A DNA stretch of 64,000 bases from Cotesia glomerata (taxonomy: Eukaryota; Arthropoda; Insecta; Hymenoptera; Braconidae). Location: assembly GCF_020080835.1 (NCBI RefSeq), contig NC_058160.1, forward strand, positions 4,281,515 through 4,345,514, written 5' to 3'. Below the pieces are notes generated by a model. It made no database searches. It had not been told where the DNA came from and saw only the letters and a list, made by a program, of their open reading frames with translations. A program made the translations under genes and the position numbers. Positions 32,101 through 45,644 of this stretch are shown piece by piece; position 1 is the first letter of the stretch; each line of letters opens with the position of its first letter.

Positions 32101-35100
32101 TAAGAGTTGGTAAGCATGTAGCGTTCGAGTATGAAATATTTTAATTAAAAGTCTAATTGAACAACAATATAAACATAAATAATTTATCTGCTGAGTTGCA
32201 CTACATAATTTTTATTCAAATTAGAACTTGTTAATGTGATAATTAACTTTATTTCATTAATTAATTAACCTACTGACTAATTAATAGTTTCATTCTATTG
32301 ATAATCAAGTCTAAGTTATGTGAAGAAGTTCTGTGAGAATTATTGATCAATTTGTTGAACCAAACTAACTAAATATTTTAATTGTTTCTCATTTAATATC
32401 AATAACAATGATTCATAATTATTCAATTTTATCAGCGCGTTGTCATTAAACAATCAGTGACAATAGTTAAAAAAATTAAATAATTGAATTAAGCGCAACT
32501 CTAAATTGCTTGGAAAGGTATTTCTTACATCACAATTGTTACAATATCTTGCATTAAAATTTTAACAAGCTATAAAATTACTTGAAAAATATCTTTTCTT
32601 GCTGTTTTGTTTCAGTGCCAACAAATAGATATAATAAAGAATCTAAAGTGAAAATAATGACTTTATATAAAATTTTTGTTAATTTAGAAAAAATTATAAT
32701 TTTTAAAATTTATTTGGTCGAAATTGACTAATAAAAATTATAAACCAATAAATTTATATTGCAAAAAAAAAATTGAAAAATTTATAAAATTGTTTGCAAT
32801 ATTGATATATCAATTTATTAAGTTTAAATTTTTTTTTTAATTTACTTGAAAAAAAATTTTATCGAACTTTAAAATTTTTATTATTTTAAATAATTTTTTT
32901 TTTTTTTTTTTTTATTTATTTAAAGTCGCATAAACTACTAAGGTCATGAGCGACTACGGTAGGGGGTAAACTTTTGAGATTGGAACTCGTTTTTATTTTT
33001 TGGGCTGAGCAGAATAATACACTTAAATATTGAAAATATTCATTGGTGTACGCCGGACTCGAACCCGATCCAATGCTTTGGTAAGCAAGAGCCGGATCCG
33101 ATAGGGCTACTGCGCGCCCCTAATTTATTTTTATAATTAATTAAAGTTCAAATTTTAATTAAACTTTAACAAAGTTAACAGAAGCTTCATAAATCATTTT
33201 TAAAAAAAATATTTTGATATTTTTTCTACTATTGGCCTACTCATGAAAAAAATTTTATCAAAAATATATATTGAAATATAAACAATATACCTTAGACATA
33301 AAAAAAATAAATAAATGTATGAAAATATTATGGTTTAAAATAAATTATTTTTAGATATATTTCTAATATATTATAGTTATACTTAAAATATATACGATAA
33401 TAAGCCAAAATTTAGCTCTATTAAAAATAAATTTTTCATAAATTATTTTTAAATATTTTCGATAAACATTTTTTCATGGAAACATCATCATAATATATGA
33501 AACAATAAATGTAATAAAACAGTAAGAAAATAAAAATTAAAAGCTTATTACTGTTAAAATTACAAATGCGGTATTTTGGCAATTAAATCACCTATAGCTT
33601 AAATGACCCCTAACTTTGCGGTACAAAGTAATTAAAGCTACCAAGTATATAACTACATCAAAGCCTCTATAAACGTAGTGCTAATGTAAACCTCCAAAAA
33701 TTTTTAATACTTTGAAGCATTTAAAACATAAATTCTTCGATCTTTAAAAATTCGTGACTGAAAAAGAAAAACCATAAAGCGTTTATGGTCACGTTTTTTT
33801 TCAACATACGTTTCTTAATTAAATTATTAATCGCACGTACAGATTAACCCAGTTATAATGTAGGTCAAAGCCACCGAATAAAGTACATTAAATTAAACTA
33901 ATTGTTATTTTATTTAAATTCGTCAAAACTAACTAGAAAACAAATTTATTGTAATTGATTGTCTTCAAGAGCACAATGTTCGGAAAAGTGCAATTAAAAA
34001 TCTCTTTAGATAGATTTATTAATAGAAGTGTTAGAAAAAACCAACAGGAAAGGGGGAAGAAAAAAATCTTATAAAAATAACTAGAGTTGATGCTTCAAAG
34101 GATTAAATGACTGCAATACAAAATATAAACTTTTATACATACATATTGTATATATATATATATATATATATAATGTCAAGTATGCAGTTTATATTTTTTT
34201 CCAATAATCTAACGTGGAAATATTAAACTGCATGGCTGATTTGTTCACGGTCGTTACTATAAATAACGAATCAATTTATATTGGGCATTCTATTTATTTC
34301 CTTGGTGATCAACAATTATCAATAAAAAATTTGAATAACGATAATAGATTAAAAATTATTACAAGTATATAATAGATATTATTAGTTGATAAAAGTAAAG
34401 TATGACTTAAAGCTTATTTCGGATCTGTTTCCGACTATAATTCCATTTATTTATTGGATTAATTTGTCTGAATTTTTTTTTGACTCAATTTAATTTTTAT
34501 TCAGTGTACAAATAATGTAACTTGAAACTTTAATACAATTTACTTTGATCAATTCGACTAATTCTTTAAATCTAAATATGCCCTTGGATCAAGAAAATTT
34601 TCTCCATGAAAGTATTTTTTTTTTCAGTGTGATATCTTGAATGAATATTACAGGAAAAAAATTTTTGGGTGAACTATTGATTATATTTTTAGTAGATTTC
34701 ATAAAAATCTAACTATTGTATTTGTCCTCATGACGTAATTTTTCATAAATTTTGCTTTATTTTGACCTAACTCGACGAGCTGAGTCAGAAACTACATATG
34801 GTTTAAAAGTTTATGTATATATGAGGAGCTGAGTTTCAAAAGGGTATCTTTTGATTTTTGATTAATCGAGACAAAAAACTAGTTATCTTCAATTATAAAT
34901 ATTTGTATTGAACTTTTTTTAATTTAGCTATAAAGTTCTATCGGTTGTGAAGCTGCAATTCGATTTTCATTTATAAATGTTCATAATTCTCGAAGTAATT
35001 AATATTTAAAAGTTCAGAAAACTGGTATTTTAAAATATGAAAAGATACCCTTTTGAAAATCAGCTCCTCATATATACTCTGTTATGCAATAGTGTATTAA

Positions 35101-38100
35101 GTACATAGATTTCCATAGCACTTAACACATTAATGCATAACAGTGTCCATATACTCAACTTATTCTATAGACTATTACGAAGGTCAAGTTCAAATATGAG
35201 CTTAATCGGTCAATAAGTTTAGAAATTACAGCATTTAAAAATTTTAAAAATTTAAAAATTCCATACTTTCACTACTTTTCCTTCATATAACTTTTGAACG
35301 CGTCGAGATATTCGATTTCTATAAAATGCATCTTCGAACTGAGAAATTAAGCTTCAATTTATATGCTTACATGTTTTTCCAAAGCAGAAAATATCCATCT
35401 TCTGATCATTTTTAAGAAATTTTACTCTTGTAGTCGTTTTGTCTATACAAAACTGACTTAAAAGTACTAAAGTACAATAATTTTTTTTCTTCCTTTATTG
35501 AACGTTGTTTACCTATTAAATTTACTGTTGCACTCGTTTTTTTTTTTTTATTTTTGTATACAACCCTAGTAATTTTTTTTTATTCATTATGAAATCTACT
35601 TCCATTTCGACTGCCGAATGGCCTTTTTTAATAAAGAATTTTTTTTTCTTTATCCTAGACTTTTTTTTTCTAAAAAATTACACTGAAAAAAAAAATAGTA
35701 TTAAGAAAATTTTCTTGATCCAAAAATACATATTCTCAATTATTAAAAATATATTTTACTTAATTCAAGTAAAACTGTTTATTTACTTATCATAATAGAA
35801 GCAAATATTTCACAACTCAGGCAGATATTAATATTTTTTTGTCAAAAAATTAATAAATATAAATGGTTCATTTCCAAAAACTCTTGAGCTAAGAAATTAT
35901 CTGAACTGTAATTTTTTTTCTCTTAGTGTAAGAGAAAATCGAATGTCTTGCAACAAGTCAAATTATCAAGAGAATATTTTCCTTGAAGCAAGAAATGTTT
36001 TTTTTTGCATTGCAAGTAATTATAAGACATATAAATAAAAACAATTTACAGTGTATAGAATTTATCAACAATCGTATCACAATTGATAAACAAACTAATG
36101 TAAATAAACGTGACCCTGATGTTAATAACGTAAATACCTTGCAGACTTAAAGAGCTTGAAATCATAGTTTACTTCTATTAAACAATTATAATCGTTATTA
36201 TAAAATGAAGTAATAATTATAATTAAATATAAAAAAAATAATGAATATTTTTGACGCAGTTCGAGCATGTCGCCCAGGAAAGTCAGTTATTATGACGGAG
36301 GCTGAAGTACGTGGTCTATGTCTAAAAAGCCGTGAGATATTTTTACAACAGCCGATCCTATTGGAATTAGAAGCACCACTAAAAATATGTGGTGATATAC
36401 ATGGACAGTACACAGATTTATTGCGCCTGTTTGAATACGGGGGTTTTCCGCCCGAATCAAATTATCTATTTTTGGGTGATTATGTCGACAGAGGTAAACA
36501 ATCACTCGAAACAATATGTTTGTTACTAGCATACAAAATAAAGTATCCTGAAAATTTTTTTTTACTACGCGGTAATCACGAATGTGCTAGTATAAATAGG
36601 ATATATGGCTTCTATGATGAATGCAAACGTAGGTATAATATCAAACTGTGGAAAACATTCACGGATTGTTTCAATTGTCTACCTATCGCTGCTATCATCG
36701 ATGAAAAAATTTTCTGTTGTCACGGCGGACTCAGCCCTGATCTTCAGGTAAACATTACATATTTTTTATTGTTATTTTATTCACGCATTGATATGAGGAA
36801 GCATGTACTAATACAAACTTATTTATATTGTCGTTGTCGACTAGACTATTTTTATGTCATTGAATAAATAAATAAGATACCCGTTACGGTTTTTTATTCT
36901 GCACTGGCTTAGATAGTTACTGTTGTTATTGTTTTATTTATTATTATTATTATAAAAAAAACTTTTTTTTTATCAAGAAAATCAATCGATCGTGGCATTG
37001 ACATTACGTATAGTACATTTTTATCTAAAGATTATTTCATCCTTTTTTTCTTTTTTTTTTGTGGGAAATTTAACAAATAAAAGGTCATTGTTCAGGTGAT
37101 ATCAATCGATAGTGCATTGAAAATTTTTAAAGTTCATTTCAATACTTAAAAAAAATTTGTTTATGGATATCAATATAACGGGATTCGACGGATGAAAATG
37201 TTTATTTAAAAATAGTTATTCAACTATTTGACCTTTAAATTTTTAATATGACTTGCAAACATTGTTGTTATTATTATATTTTTCAAAGAAAGTCAATTTG
37301 TCAAATTTTGTGGAATACGAACTGACAATTTTAAGATTTTTTTCTTATTAAAAAAAAGTTTGAGCGCCAAACTGATAAAAAATTTAATTTATGGATAGAA
37401 AATACTTGAATATAAATATTTTTAAGAAAAATTACTTGAAATTAAGGTCTAAAAGTTATAAGAAATGCAGTATCGATGTTTTTTATCAAAAAGATTTTCG
37501 GTTTTTCTACTTTTCCGTGCAAAAAGTTTTGATTTATTACTAATTTTATTTAAATTTAAGATATTGAAATAAATATAAAGTCAAAATGAATTTACCATTA
37601 AATCATTATAATTTTCTTATATAAATAAAATATTCTTCGTTAGAGGACTAATTTTCTTGACTTAAGAAAATATTCAAGATAATGGAAATTCTCTTCGTTT
37701 AAATAAAGTTTTGTTAAGTCAAAATAATTTTCTTGTTTTTGAAATTTTATGAATTTTTTTCCATACCATCATATTTATCAATAAAATTTTTCTTCATTGA
37801 TTCAAAATTTTACTTACATATTAGTGTTTTAAATTAATATTTAAAATTTCATTTATTTTTACCTAAAAAGTTCTTCAATTATTTTCCCTCATTAGTTTTA
37901 TTTGCAATGAAATTTTCATATAACCAGCAATTTGCATTTTAAATATAAAAAGACTTTATGAAATTTGACTGACCATTTCATTTCTTAACTTTTAATTTTT
38001 ATCAGTTAATTAGAATAATTTTATATTGAATTCACAAAAGAAAGTTTTAAAATTATAAGTTAATACGAAATTTATGATAAATCAAAATTACGAAAAGTGT

Positions 38101-39787
38101 ATGTCTTGAACACTCATGTTAATTTTTCTCGATTGATGCAATTCGTTCGTGTTTTTATGAAATAATTAATAAAACAATTTAATTCAGCAATTAAATGAAC
38201 TCAGTAAGAATTGTATTAATAGAAATTAATTTCAAGAATTAATTAAAAAATTTACTGTCCCTTGATTTCTTAGAAACATAGAAAAGCCTTTTAATTTATT
38301 ATTAATATTTTATTTATTATTCAAATTTTTTTTTTTTTCTACAATATAGACATATGGAACCGAAATTTAAATTTTTATAAAAGTTAATTGATCAAACTAT
38401 AATTAGAATACTAGGTCAAAATGACTTTCATAAATCATAGTGGTTTTTTTTTTTAAATTCATGTATGTAATGTAATTACATGTATGATAATATCATTAAT
38501 TAATAAGGGAAGTTCACCCCAAAAATTGAGTTGAATAAATTTGATCAATAATAAAAAGGATATAAAAAAAATTTTTGTAAATAATATTGTACTGATATTT
38601 TAGTTAAATTTTTTGTTGATTTTGAAAAAAAAAAAAGAACATTTTTTAAATGTATAAATATAACAAGTGACTGGAGTAAATACTTCCTTATGAAATAAAT
38701 TACGCATTAAAATAAATTCAAAGTATAAACAACAAATTAAAATTACATAATTTAATATATTAAGCACGTTTAATAGATGATGTGCGAAACATATTAAAAT
38801 ACAGTATTTCATGTACAAATCTAATTTTACGCAGTTTATTTTAGTAATTTAATATATGGAGTATCATAATGTTATTTTTAAATTTTCGACCTCTACTATT
38901 TTGAGTAATTTAATCAACTATTACTTTACTGATAAAAAAAAAATTGCATCACCAATTGTAATAAATTAGTATCAGTATTATTGATGTTAGAAGCATATCC
39001 ATTGTAATAATTTTATTATGACCATTAATAATTTTTTTTTGAACAGGGAATGGAACAAATTAGGAGAATCATGCGACCGACAGACGTACCAGACACTGGA
39101 TTGCTCTGCGATTTGTTGTGGTCAGACCCCGACAAAGACGTTCAGGTACTGTATTTTTTGTTCTCCTTTCATTATTATCATAATTGGTGTTATAAATGCT
39201 TCATATAAATAAATAAAAAATTAGATAGAATATACAGTATAAGATAAGATACATTCTTTTTTACTTTTAGGGTTGGGGTGAAAATGACCGTGGTGTTTCT
39301 TTCACCTTTGGCCCTGACGTAGTGTCTAAGTTCTTGAATCGTCATGATATGGATCTAATATGCCGTGCGCATCAAGTTGTAGAGGATGGTTACGAGTTTT
39401 TCGCAAAACGTCAGCTTGTCACGCTATTCTCCGCCCCTAATTACTGCGGTGAATTTGATAATGCTGGTGGTATGATGAGTGTTGACGAAAATCTTATGTG
39501 CAGTTTTCAGGTTTGTTATTATTATTATTATTATTATTATAAATATTATAATTATTATTATCACTATAATTTATTACTAGCAATCTTGCAGTCACAATGT
39601 GACTGCCGTGACTTGTGAACTATAAATAAATAAAATTTTGCTTTATTAAATAATAACTTCTGTTAAATTGCACTTTACTTTTTTAATAATTGACATTTTT
39701 AAAGATATAAGCTCATCCCGACGTTACACTCATCAAGAGCTTTCATTTGAGTACCCACATGCATTTTGATATATTTTTCATATATAT

Positions 39788-39866
<79 letters not shown>

Positions 39867-40088
39867 TATGAAAAATTGATGTGGGTACTTCAATGAAAGG
39901 TCTTGATGATTGTAGCATCGGAATGAGCTTATATCGTTAAAAATATCAATAGTTCACAAGATATAGGGTAGTTTCTTAATTATGTTAAATTGAATTGTAC
40001 TTTCTTAACTATTGACATTTTTAAAGATATAAGCTCATCTCGATGTTACACTCATCAAGAGCTTTCATTTGTGTACCCACATGCATTT

Positions 40089-40160
<72 letters not shown>

Positions 40161-41459
40161 GAAAAATTGATGTGGGTACTCAAATGAAAGGTCTTGATGA
40201 GTGTAACATCGGAATGAGCTTATATCTTTAAAAATGTCAATAGTTCACAAGATACAGGGTCATTTTTTTGATTATGTATCTAGAGAGAGAGCATTTTCGA
40301 ATACAGTCTAAATACTTATCATCATAAATTGACTATTGGTGAGAATGATATGAAACCATAAAAATGCACAAATCTAGGTCAAAACTTTTCCAACGATACC
40401 AAATTTAAGCATAAAAACCCATTTTATCATATAAATACACTGGCCACAAAATTTTGCTTATTCTCTTAATAATATAGATAATTAGAAAGTTATTGATTTG
40501 AATTTGTATCTTTTCAAAGTTTCATATAGTTTTCAGCGATAGTTAATTTACTAAGTTTTTAGTGTAGTTATAAATAGATTTAAATTTCGCGCTTAATAAA
40601 ATTTGTTTATTTATTTATTGTATTTTGTACGTTGTTATATGTCAAGTATTAATCCATGTAATTAAGAATGTAAGAATGATTCTATGACGGACATAACTTT
40701 ATTTAAAACAGATTTTTATAGTTAAGGTAGTACCTCCACGAAAAGCATATTTCAAAAAACTTATGGAATTTTTTTTATCGAAAGATAAATATATTAATAA
40801 TTCACCACCAAAATTTCAGATCAATTCACCGCATCGTTTTTGAGTAATTAATTTTAGAAATTGCATCTTTTACACATAAAGGTATAGAGAGATGGTAAAG
40901 TTAGTGTGAAATCTATTTGCATCACTGGAGTGGTACGGAAGATTTCATACTATCTTTACTATCTCTCTATACCTCTACGTGTAAAAGATGCAATTTCGAA
41001 AATTAATTACTCAAAAAAGGTGCGGTGAATTGATCTGAAATTTTGGTGGTGAATTATTAATATATTTTTCTTTCGATAAAAAAAATTCCATAAGTTTCTT
41101 GAAATACGTTTTTCGTGGAGGTACTACCTTAACTTTGGTATCTTCAAAAAGGTCCTGAAGTGAATTTGTGGCACTTCGCGATTTTTTATATTTCTTGGTA
41201 ATAGTCAATTTTTTATGTTAAGTTTTTAGAGGAGTTTTGACTAGTTCTTTTAGTTCTATAATTTTATTCCGTCATATTTGTCCATTAAATTATTAATAAT
41301 TTTTTTTGTCACAGCAATTTTGCTATTTTTTTAATTTATCTTAAAAGTACTCAAAATATCTATAGTGTGATTAAAAATATTAAAAAATCATCAAGTCAAA
41401 CTTCTTTTATTCATTATTCATAATTCTCGGCAGTCACGAAGTGACTGCAGGTTGCTAGC

Positions 41460-41517
<58 letters not shown>

Positions 41518-41643
41518 TTAATTTAATAGATTTTAAAACCGTCCGAGAAAAAAGCCAAGTATCAATACGGTGGCATGCCTGGAATTCAAACAGGAAGACC
41601 ATCAACCCCGCAAAAAAATCCAACTAAGAAAAGCAAAAAATGA
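29173..41643 (+). CDS. flw: Serine/threonine protein phosphatase PP1-beta catalytic subunit, five coding exons
   Basis: Coding exons 29173-29224, 36260-36747, 39047-39145, 39271-39510 and 41530-41643 join in frame (phase 1 after exon 1, phase 0 after the rest) and give exactly 330 aa, the usual length. All metal and catalytic motifs are present: GDIHG at 62-66 (D63, H65), GDYVDRG at 90-96, RGNHE at 121-125 and RAHQV with H247; SAPNYCGEFDNAGGMM follows. The N-terminus (MADVDLNIDNLIQRLLD), the tail beginning ILKPSEKKAKYQYGG, and the single beta-type gene layout point to the beta isoform, called flapwing in Drosophila. PP1-beta joins MYPT-type subunits to dephosphorylate myosin light chain and acts with many other regulators in the cytoplasm and nucleus. 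Intron 1 is 7 kb; a cassette exon may lie in it. Introns contain MITEs, a SINE, AT hairpins and (ATT)n. Confidence 0.95.
29968..30165. repeat. TTAGCCGACA-type MITE in PP1-beta intron 1
   Basis: AAATTAGCCGACACTAAAAA at 29972 and TTTCAAATGTCGGCTAATTT at about 30138 are inverted ends around poly(A/T) runs; same family as 7065-7230. Confidence 0.6.
30306..30936. mobile_element. CACAGAA-type MITE in PP1-beta intron 1
   Basis: Ends CACAGAAAAAAAGATTCACT and TTTTTCTTTCTGTG, flanked by CA on both sides. The interior is a series of CTTGATCAAG-type words. The left 260 bp match, in reverse, the partial copy at 50900-51162. About 31140-31330 holds another stretch of the same words without clear ends. Confidence 0.65.
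31765..31845 (+). CDS. Possible 81-nt cassette exon in PP1-beta intron 1
   Basis: Between AAAG| at 31764 and |GTATGA at 31846 lies an 81-base open stretch whose phase fits exactly between exon 1 and exon 2 (one base carried in, one out). It would insert 27 residues, starting VFKTPNEQQVVQPKKGRLTD, after Asp17, before the catalytic core. The AG is the first one after a pyrimidine-rich tract around 31700-31735. The composition is hydrophilic and coding-like, unlike the AT-rich flanks. It is not required for the standard protein, so if used it makes an alternative isoform of 357 aa. Unproven without transcripts. Confidence 0.5.
32885..33121 (-). mobile_element. tRNA-derived SINE in PP1-beta intron 1
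   Basis: On the minus strand from 33121: head GGGGCGCGCAGTAGCCCTAT..., box B GGGTTCGAGTCCGGC at about 33065, then a 140-bp body and a poly(A) tail (T-run at 32888-32911 on the plus strand). No introns or coding. Inserted antisense to the host gene. It is a different tRNA family from the SINEs at 593-1120 and 3776-4309. Confidence 0.7.
33122..34680. other. PP1-beta intron 1 sequence, nothing recognised
   Basis: AT-rich intron DNA. A TA dinucleotide run lies at 34150-34172. The stretch 33565-33800 is slightly less AT-rich and may be constrained, but no feature could be named. Confidence 0.35.
34690..35625 (-). repeat. Dispersed repeat, inverted partner of 5757-6660, itself hit by two fold-backs
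   Basis: Matches 5757-6660 in reverse (TTTGTCCTCATGACGTAATT at 34722; CATTTCGACTGCCGAATGGC at about 35603). Two palindromes interrupt it. The first is 34824-35069, with arms ATGAGGAGCTGAGTTTCAAA and TTGAAAATCAGCTCCTCAT. The second is 35072-35148, with arms CTGTTATGCAATAGTG and CATTAATGCATAACAG around a short loop. Both are absent from the other copy, so they are later insertions. Confidence 0.6.
35680..36180. repeat. Decayed CACTGAAAA/CTTGA repeat before PP1-beta exon 2
   Basis: CACTGAAAAAAAAAATAG near 35681 and CTTAGTGTAAG near 35922 look like weakened ends of the CACTGA family with CTTGATCCAA-type words between. From 35930 to 36180 the sequence is ordinary intron. Confidence 0.35.
36748..39046. 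other. PP1-beta intron 2
   Basis: GTAAAC...TTTTTTTTGAACAG boundaries. AT-rich with scattered CTTGA words (about 37650-37730). No nested gene was found; open frames here are short and compositionally random. Confidence 0.5.
39689..40256. repeat. Two tandem AT-dinucleotide hairpins in PP1-beta intron 4
   Basis: Two related palindromes, about 39689-39962 and 40008-40256. Each has arms of about 85 bp (for example TTTTTAAAGATATAAGCTCA ... TGAGCTTATATCTTTAAAAA and TGTGGGTACTCAAATGAAAG) around a long (TA)n tract (39780-39861 and 40089-40153). Non-coding; the dinucleotide run is the loop centre of the hairpin. Confidence 0.75.
40722..41132. mobile_element. TTAA-flanked fold-back MITE in PP1-beta intron 4
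   Basis: TTAA at 40722-40725 and 41129-41132 flank inverted ends GGTAGTACCTCCACG / CGTGGAGGTACTACC. The arms are near-perfect complements for about 190 bp, with a short centre near 40915-40935. TTAA target duplication is the rule for piggyBac and Kolobok elements; which one mobilised this cannot be told. Confidence 0.8.
41459..41518. repeat. (ATT)n microsatellite
   Basis: About 20 uninterrupted ATT/TTA units just before the 3' splice site of the last PP1-beta exon (exon starts at 41530). A shorter (TTA)n array at 39516-39545 lies just after exon 4. Confidence 0.9.
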
Positions 41644-43142
41644 TCTTCACCAGCTGATCCAGGATAGCATTCACTCATGTCATTTTAGGTAATTAATATT
41701 AATTTTTTTTTTTTTTTTTTTATTAACTCAAGATAATTATTTACAATCAAGGGGGTATTTTATTCCGACAATCAAAAAGTCGTTTTCTTAATAAATTTCT
41801 AACATTTATAAGATCTTGTAGTTGCCAATTTTTTATTATAAAAAAAATTTATATTAGTCTTATCTTAACACTGAATCGGAATGAAATTTTTCACTTGAAA
41901 TTTATAACTTCACATTAAAAAATATCATAAATTGAAGTTGACTCAAAATTTTTATAAAATTTTTCAATTTTAGTTTCTTCAATTATTTATTTTTAATTTT
42001 AAAATCAATATATTTATTCACATTCATCATGCAACAACATAAAATGACAATTAATTATCTGAAATAAATAAATAAATTAAATCCATTTGATCTGACAGTA
42101 ACACAATATTTAAAAAAAAATAAAAACACCAGTTAATATAAACAGACAAATATTTATTATCAATTAAATATATAATTGAATAATATTTCATCACGTAAGC
42201 TTCAATGTACTGATGATTGATAATTATTACGATAAATTTATATTATTTTATCTTTTTATTTTAGTTGCGGAGGCGTTCAATTATTCTATTGAGCCGATAA
42301 CGTAACAGTCGAATGTTTACAAGTACCTTCCTCTTCCTATTAACTCGATTAATTACATTATATTACATATATTTAAACTCAAATATCATATTACTATTAT
42401 TGTTACAAAAAAATAATATTATTATTAATTATTAATATAAAAACCAGAGATATATTATTTAATAATTAAATTTACAGTTTATCTTTTAGTAATAAAAAAA
42501 AAATTAAAATATTTATTACACATAAATACTTCCATCAAACCATTTTTTATTTTTTTTTGACTTGTTTTCTTAAAATAAAAAGTGCATTTCGATATACTTT
42601 ATTTATTTTTTATTTATTCAGTAAATATAAAAACGCTTTCAGTCATTATTTTGATTTATTATTTATACACATAACATAAGACATTTATCTTCATATATTT
42701 TATTATATCATGACTATAAAATGATAACCAATTAGTTTGTAATTATTAGTTATAATTTATTGAAGTAAGATTAATAATTATAATTAGTTATCATGATTTG
42801 ACTTTTTTCATATAAATTTTTACAATTATTATTTATCAATCTTTATTATTATCTGGCATCTTCTGGTTAATATTATCCAAATAAAAAAATTACCGAGTAT
42901 TTTCTTAAAATTAATGTATATTTTTCGGTGAATTAAAATTTTTTCTAGTCGGTATTAATTGTTAATTTTTATGATTAAAATTCGGTTAAATTTTTTGGAA
43001 GGCTGTAAAAAATTTTTCATAATAAAACCCCGCCTCTTTAAAGCTAAAATGACAGTGCAAATGATGAAATAAAAAAAATTTTTAAACCAATATTTAAACT
43101 CACTTTCAATTTTAAAATTAAAATTTAATTAACGTCGTGTTC
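41644..43142 (+). other. PP1-beta 3' UTR region, with a possible 3' UTR intron
   Basis: GTAATTAAT at about 41689 and TTTTATTTTAG|TTGCGG at 42264 could delimit an intron in the 3' UTR. Several AATAAA words follow (for example around 42065), so the cleavage site cannot be chosen. The rest is AT-rich. Confidence 0.3.
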
Positions 43143-43408
43143 CCCGTGTAAAAATCATCTGATATCCATATTATTCATTTGAAACCCTTAAGGGGTTAGG
43201 TGGGTTTCAGAGGTTCAAAAAAAGGGTATTTTTACTATTTTTTTTTAGTATAGAAAATTTGTTCCATAAAATTATTTTTAAAAAATTGCATTTTTAATTT
43301 TTAAAAATTTTTAAATGTCAATTTTTTTTTGCCATAATTAATTTGTTATAAAATCATTAAATATATGCGAAATTAATTTTCATTTTTTTTAGGTAGAATT
43401 AAATCTTC

Positions 43409-44135
43409 TTAAGGGGTTAGGTGGGTTTCAGAGGTTCAAAAAAAGGGTAATTTCACTATTTTTTTTTTTTTTTTTAGTATATACAATCATATATTTTATC
43501 AGAGTTGTTTTCAGTGACCGATTGTATATTTAATTATAATAGATTCACTAGTCATTTGTGACCCTAGGCTGATCATATATTTTATTTAAACAATTCAACA
43601 TATCAAAGATACATATTGAAACAGTATTGTGTGAAATTTTTATTTAAAAATTCCGAAAACTCAGCCGTTGTATTACTCATTATTGGTTCATCTAAAATCC
43701 AAGATCCAAACATATGTCGTTAGTACATAGATGGATCTCGTTATTGGACGAAGGAGAATAAAAAAAAATTAAAATTTGAATTTTTGACAGACTTTGAACA
43801 AAAAAATACATTTTTTTTGGTCAAATTTTCGCCATGTATTTGCTCGAAAAAATTAGTTGTAGTAAAAAAAAAAAATCCTTTGTCCAATAACGAGATTTAT
43901 CTATGTTCTAACGAAATATGTTTAGTTCTTTTATTTTCGATGAACCAATAATGAGTTATGATGTCCACGGCAAGAGCATTTTTTAACTTCCCGCTAAGAA
44001 AATTGAAAATTTTCAAAAATCGGGAAGTTATTGGTTTTACCCCGTTTTTCGAAAATCGAATTTTCATCAGATCTCGACGTTTTGAGGTCCTAGGAAGCTT
44101 TCCTGACTATTCCCGCGAGGGTGTCACTGTCTATA

Positions 44136-44182
<47 letters not shown>

Positions 44183-45010
44183 GTATATAAACCTCTTATA
44201 ACTTTTGAACGGTTTAACCGATTTCATCGCGGTTGGTGCCATTCGAAAGGGCTTTGCCAAACTTAGATTTCCTGTTAATTTGAACCGATTCGAACCGATA
44301 GATTTTGAGAAATTTGGAGAAATCTAAAAAAAAGTAGGAAAAAAAATTTTTTCTGAAGTGGTTTTTTTGGGATAACTTTTAAACGGCTCAACCGATCGAT
44401 TCCAAAAACTAATCAGCTCTCAACCTTGAAAAACCACGTCGATCGCCGCTAATCCGGTCAAAATTGATTGATTCGTTCGAGAGATATCGTGAACGAAAGA
44501 AAACCGAAAAAAGTGTTTTTTCAGAGTTACTCCGAAATTTCTAGTTTGACCAATTGAAACTTAGAAATTATTTATAAGGCTTAAAAAACTACGTAGAATG
44601 CCGCCAACCGCGTAAAAATCGGTTCATTCATTCAAAAGTTATTGCGGTATGAACATTCAAAAAATAGTGTTCTATGAAACTTCTATCAGACTTTTGAGCT
44701 CAAAGAGCTCAAAAGCATAGAAAAGGTATCTTTTTGAGCTCGGAGAGCTTAAAACAACACACAGATTGTACTTTTGAGCTCGAAGAGCTCAAAAAAGCGG
44801 CCAGGTATTAACGGAATTAGCGGGAAGTTGCAGGGATGGCCTTTAGGGTCAACCGTTTTCCTAATTTTTTTTTTTTTGAGACGTTAAGGGAGATGAGGTA
44901 CTTAACGGCTAAGTTTTCGGAATTTTTAAACAAAAATTTTACAAAATACTGTTTAAATATGTATCTTTGATATACTGAATGGTTTAAATAAAATATATGA
45001 TTGTATGTAC

Positions 45011-45041
<31 letters not shown>

Positions 45042-45089
45042 GTAAAAATACCCTTTTTTTGAACTTCTAAAACCCACATAACCCCTTAA
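43409..45089. mobile_element. TTAA-flanked long-TIR element, itself interrupted
   Basis: TTAA at 43409-43412 and 45086-45089 with arms GGGGTTAGGTGGGTTTCAGA and the matching GTTTTAGAAG...CCC inverse. Arms pair over some 250 bp each (for example CAATCATATATTTTAT / ATAAAATATATGATTG). A solo left arm of the same element precedes it at 43188-43400. A third element at 43986-44831 lies in the middle. Confidence 0.75.
43986..44831. mobile_element. Innermost element, AACTTCCCGCTAA ends, with (GT)n
   Basis: AACTTCCCGCTAAG at 43986 and TTAGCGGGAAGTT ending at about 44830 are inverted. A (TG)n run at 44139-44180 and repeated GAGCTC-containing words (TTTTGAGCTC near 44692, 44733 and 44775) lie inside. 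Phrases such as AACTTTTGAACGGTTTAACC recur in diverged form within it. No transposase frame. Confidence 0.6.
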
Positions 45090-45644
45090 TAAGTAAAATT
45101 CTTACGTAAGCAAATTTTTTTAAGTAGATTAGTAAAATTTTCATTTTTTCTGTTAATCAGAGGAAAGGTATAATAATTGAAAAAAAAACAGTATTTTTAT
45201 CATGCACTATACTGTTGAACTACTTGACTTTCTTTCTTGATTTTCTTAACTCAGAAGAATATTTAGAAAAATACTATCTAAGTTTAAAAAAAATTTTTGA
45301 CCGACAAAAGTTTTTTTTGTCTTAAAATAATTATTTTTTATTTTGAAAATAATTTAATTCCTCCTAAAAATTTTTTTAATTTAATTAATTTGCATTATTT
45401 CCTGTATATAGTTATGAATTAATAATTTTATATCACGATTTAAAAAGGCTAACAATATCAATATGATTTTATGCAGTTATGACCATCACTTTATTATGAA
45501 TTAATGTTAATATCATAATTATTTCATAATCAAATTACTAGAAATTTTCTTTTTCCAACAAGAAAAATAAAAATTTTATAATCTAGTTAAAAAAAAATCT
45601 GTTCCCATAAATATATTTTACTTATTACGGGTATCAAATGTATA

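Noticed and set aside
36241..36259. Start of PP1-beta at the ATG at 36241
   Set aside because: This ATG lies upstream of the splice acceptor (GACGCAG|TTCGAG). Joining to the exon at 29173-29224 restores the normal N-terminus and length.
39699..39893. Minus-strand frame of 64 codons with an isoleucine/tyrosine run
   Set aside because: It is the translation of the (TA)n microsatellite inside the intron 4 hairpin.
43958..44182. 74-codon plus-strand frame ending in a valine/cysteine run
   Set aside because: It covers the left end of a TIR element and its (GT)n microsatellite.
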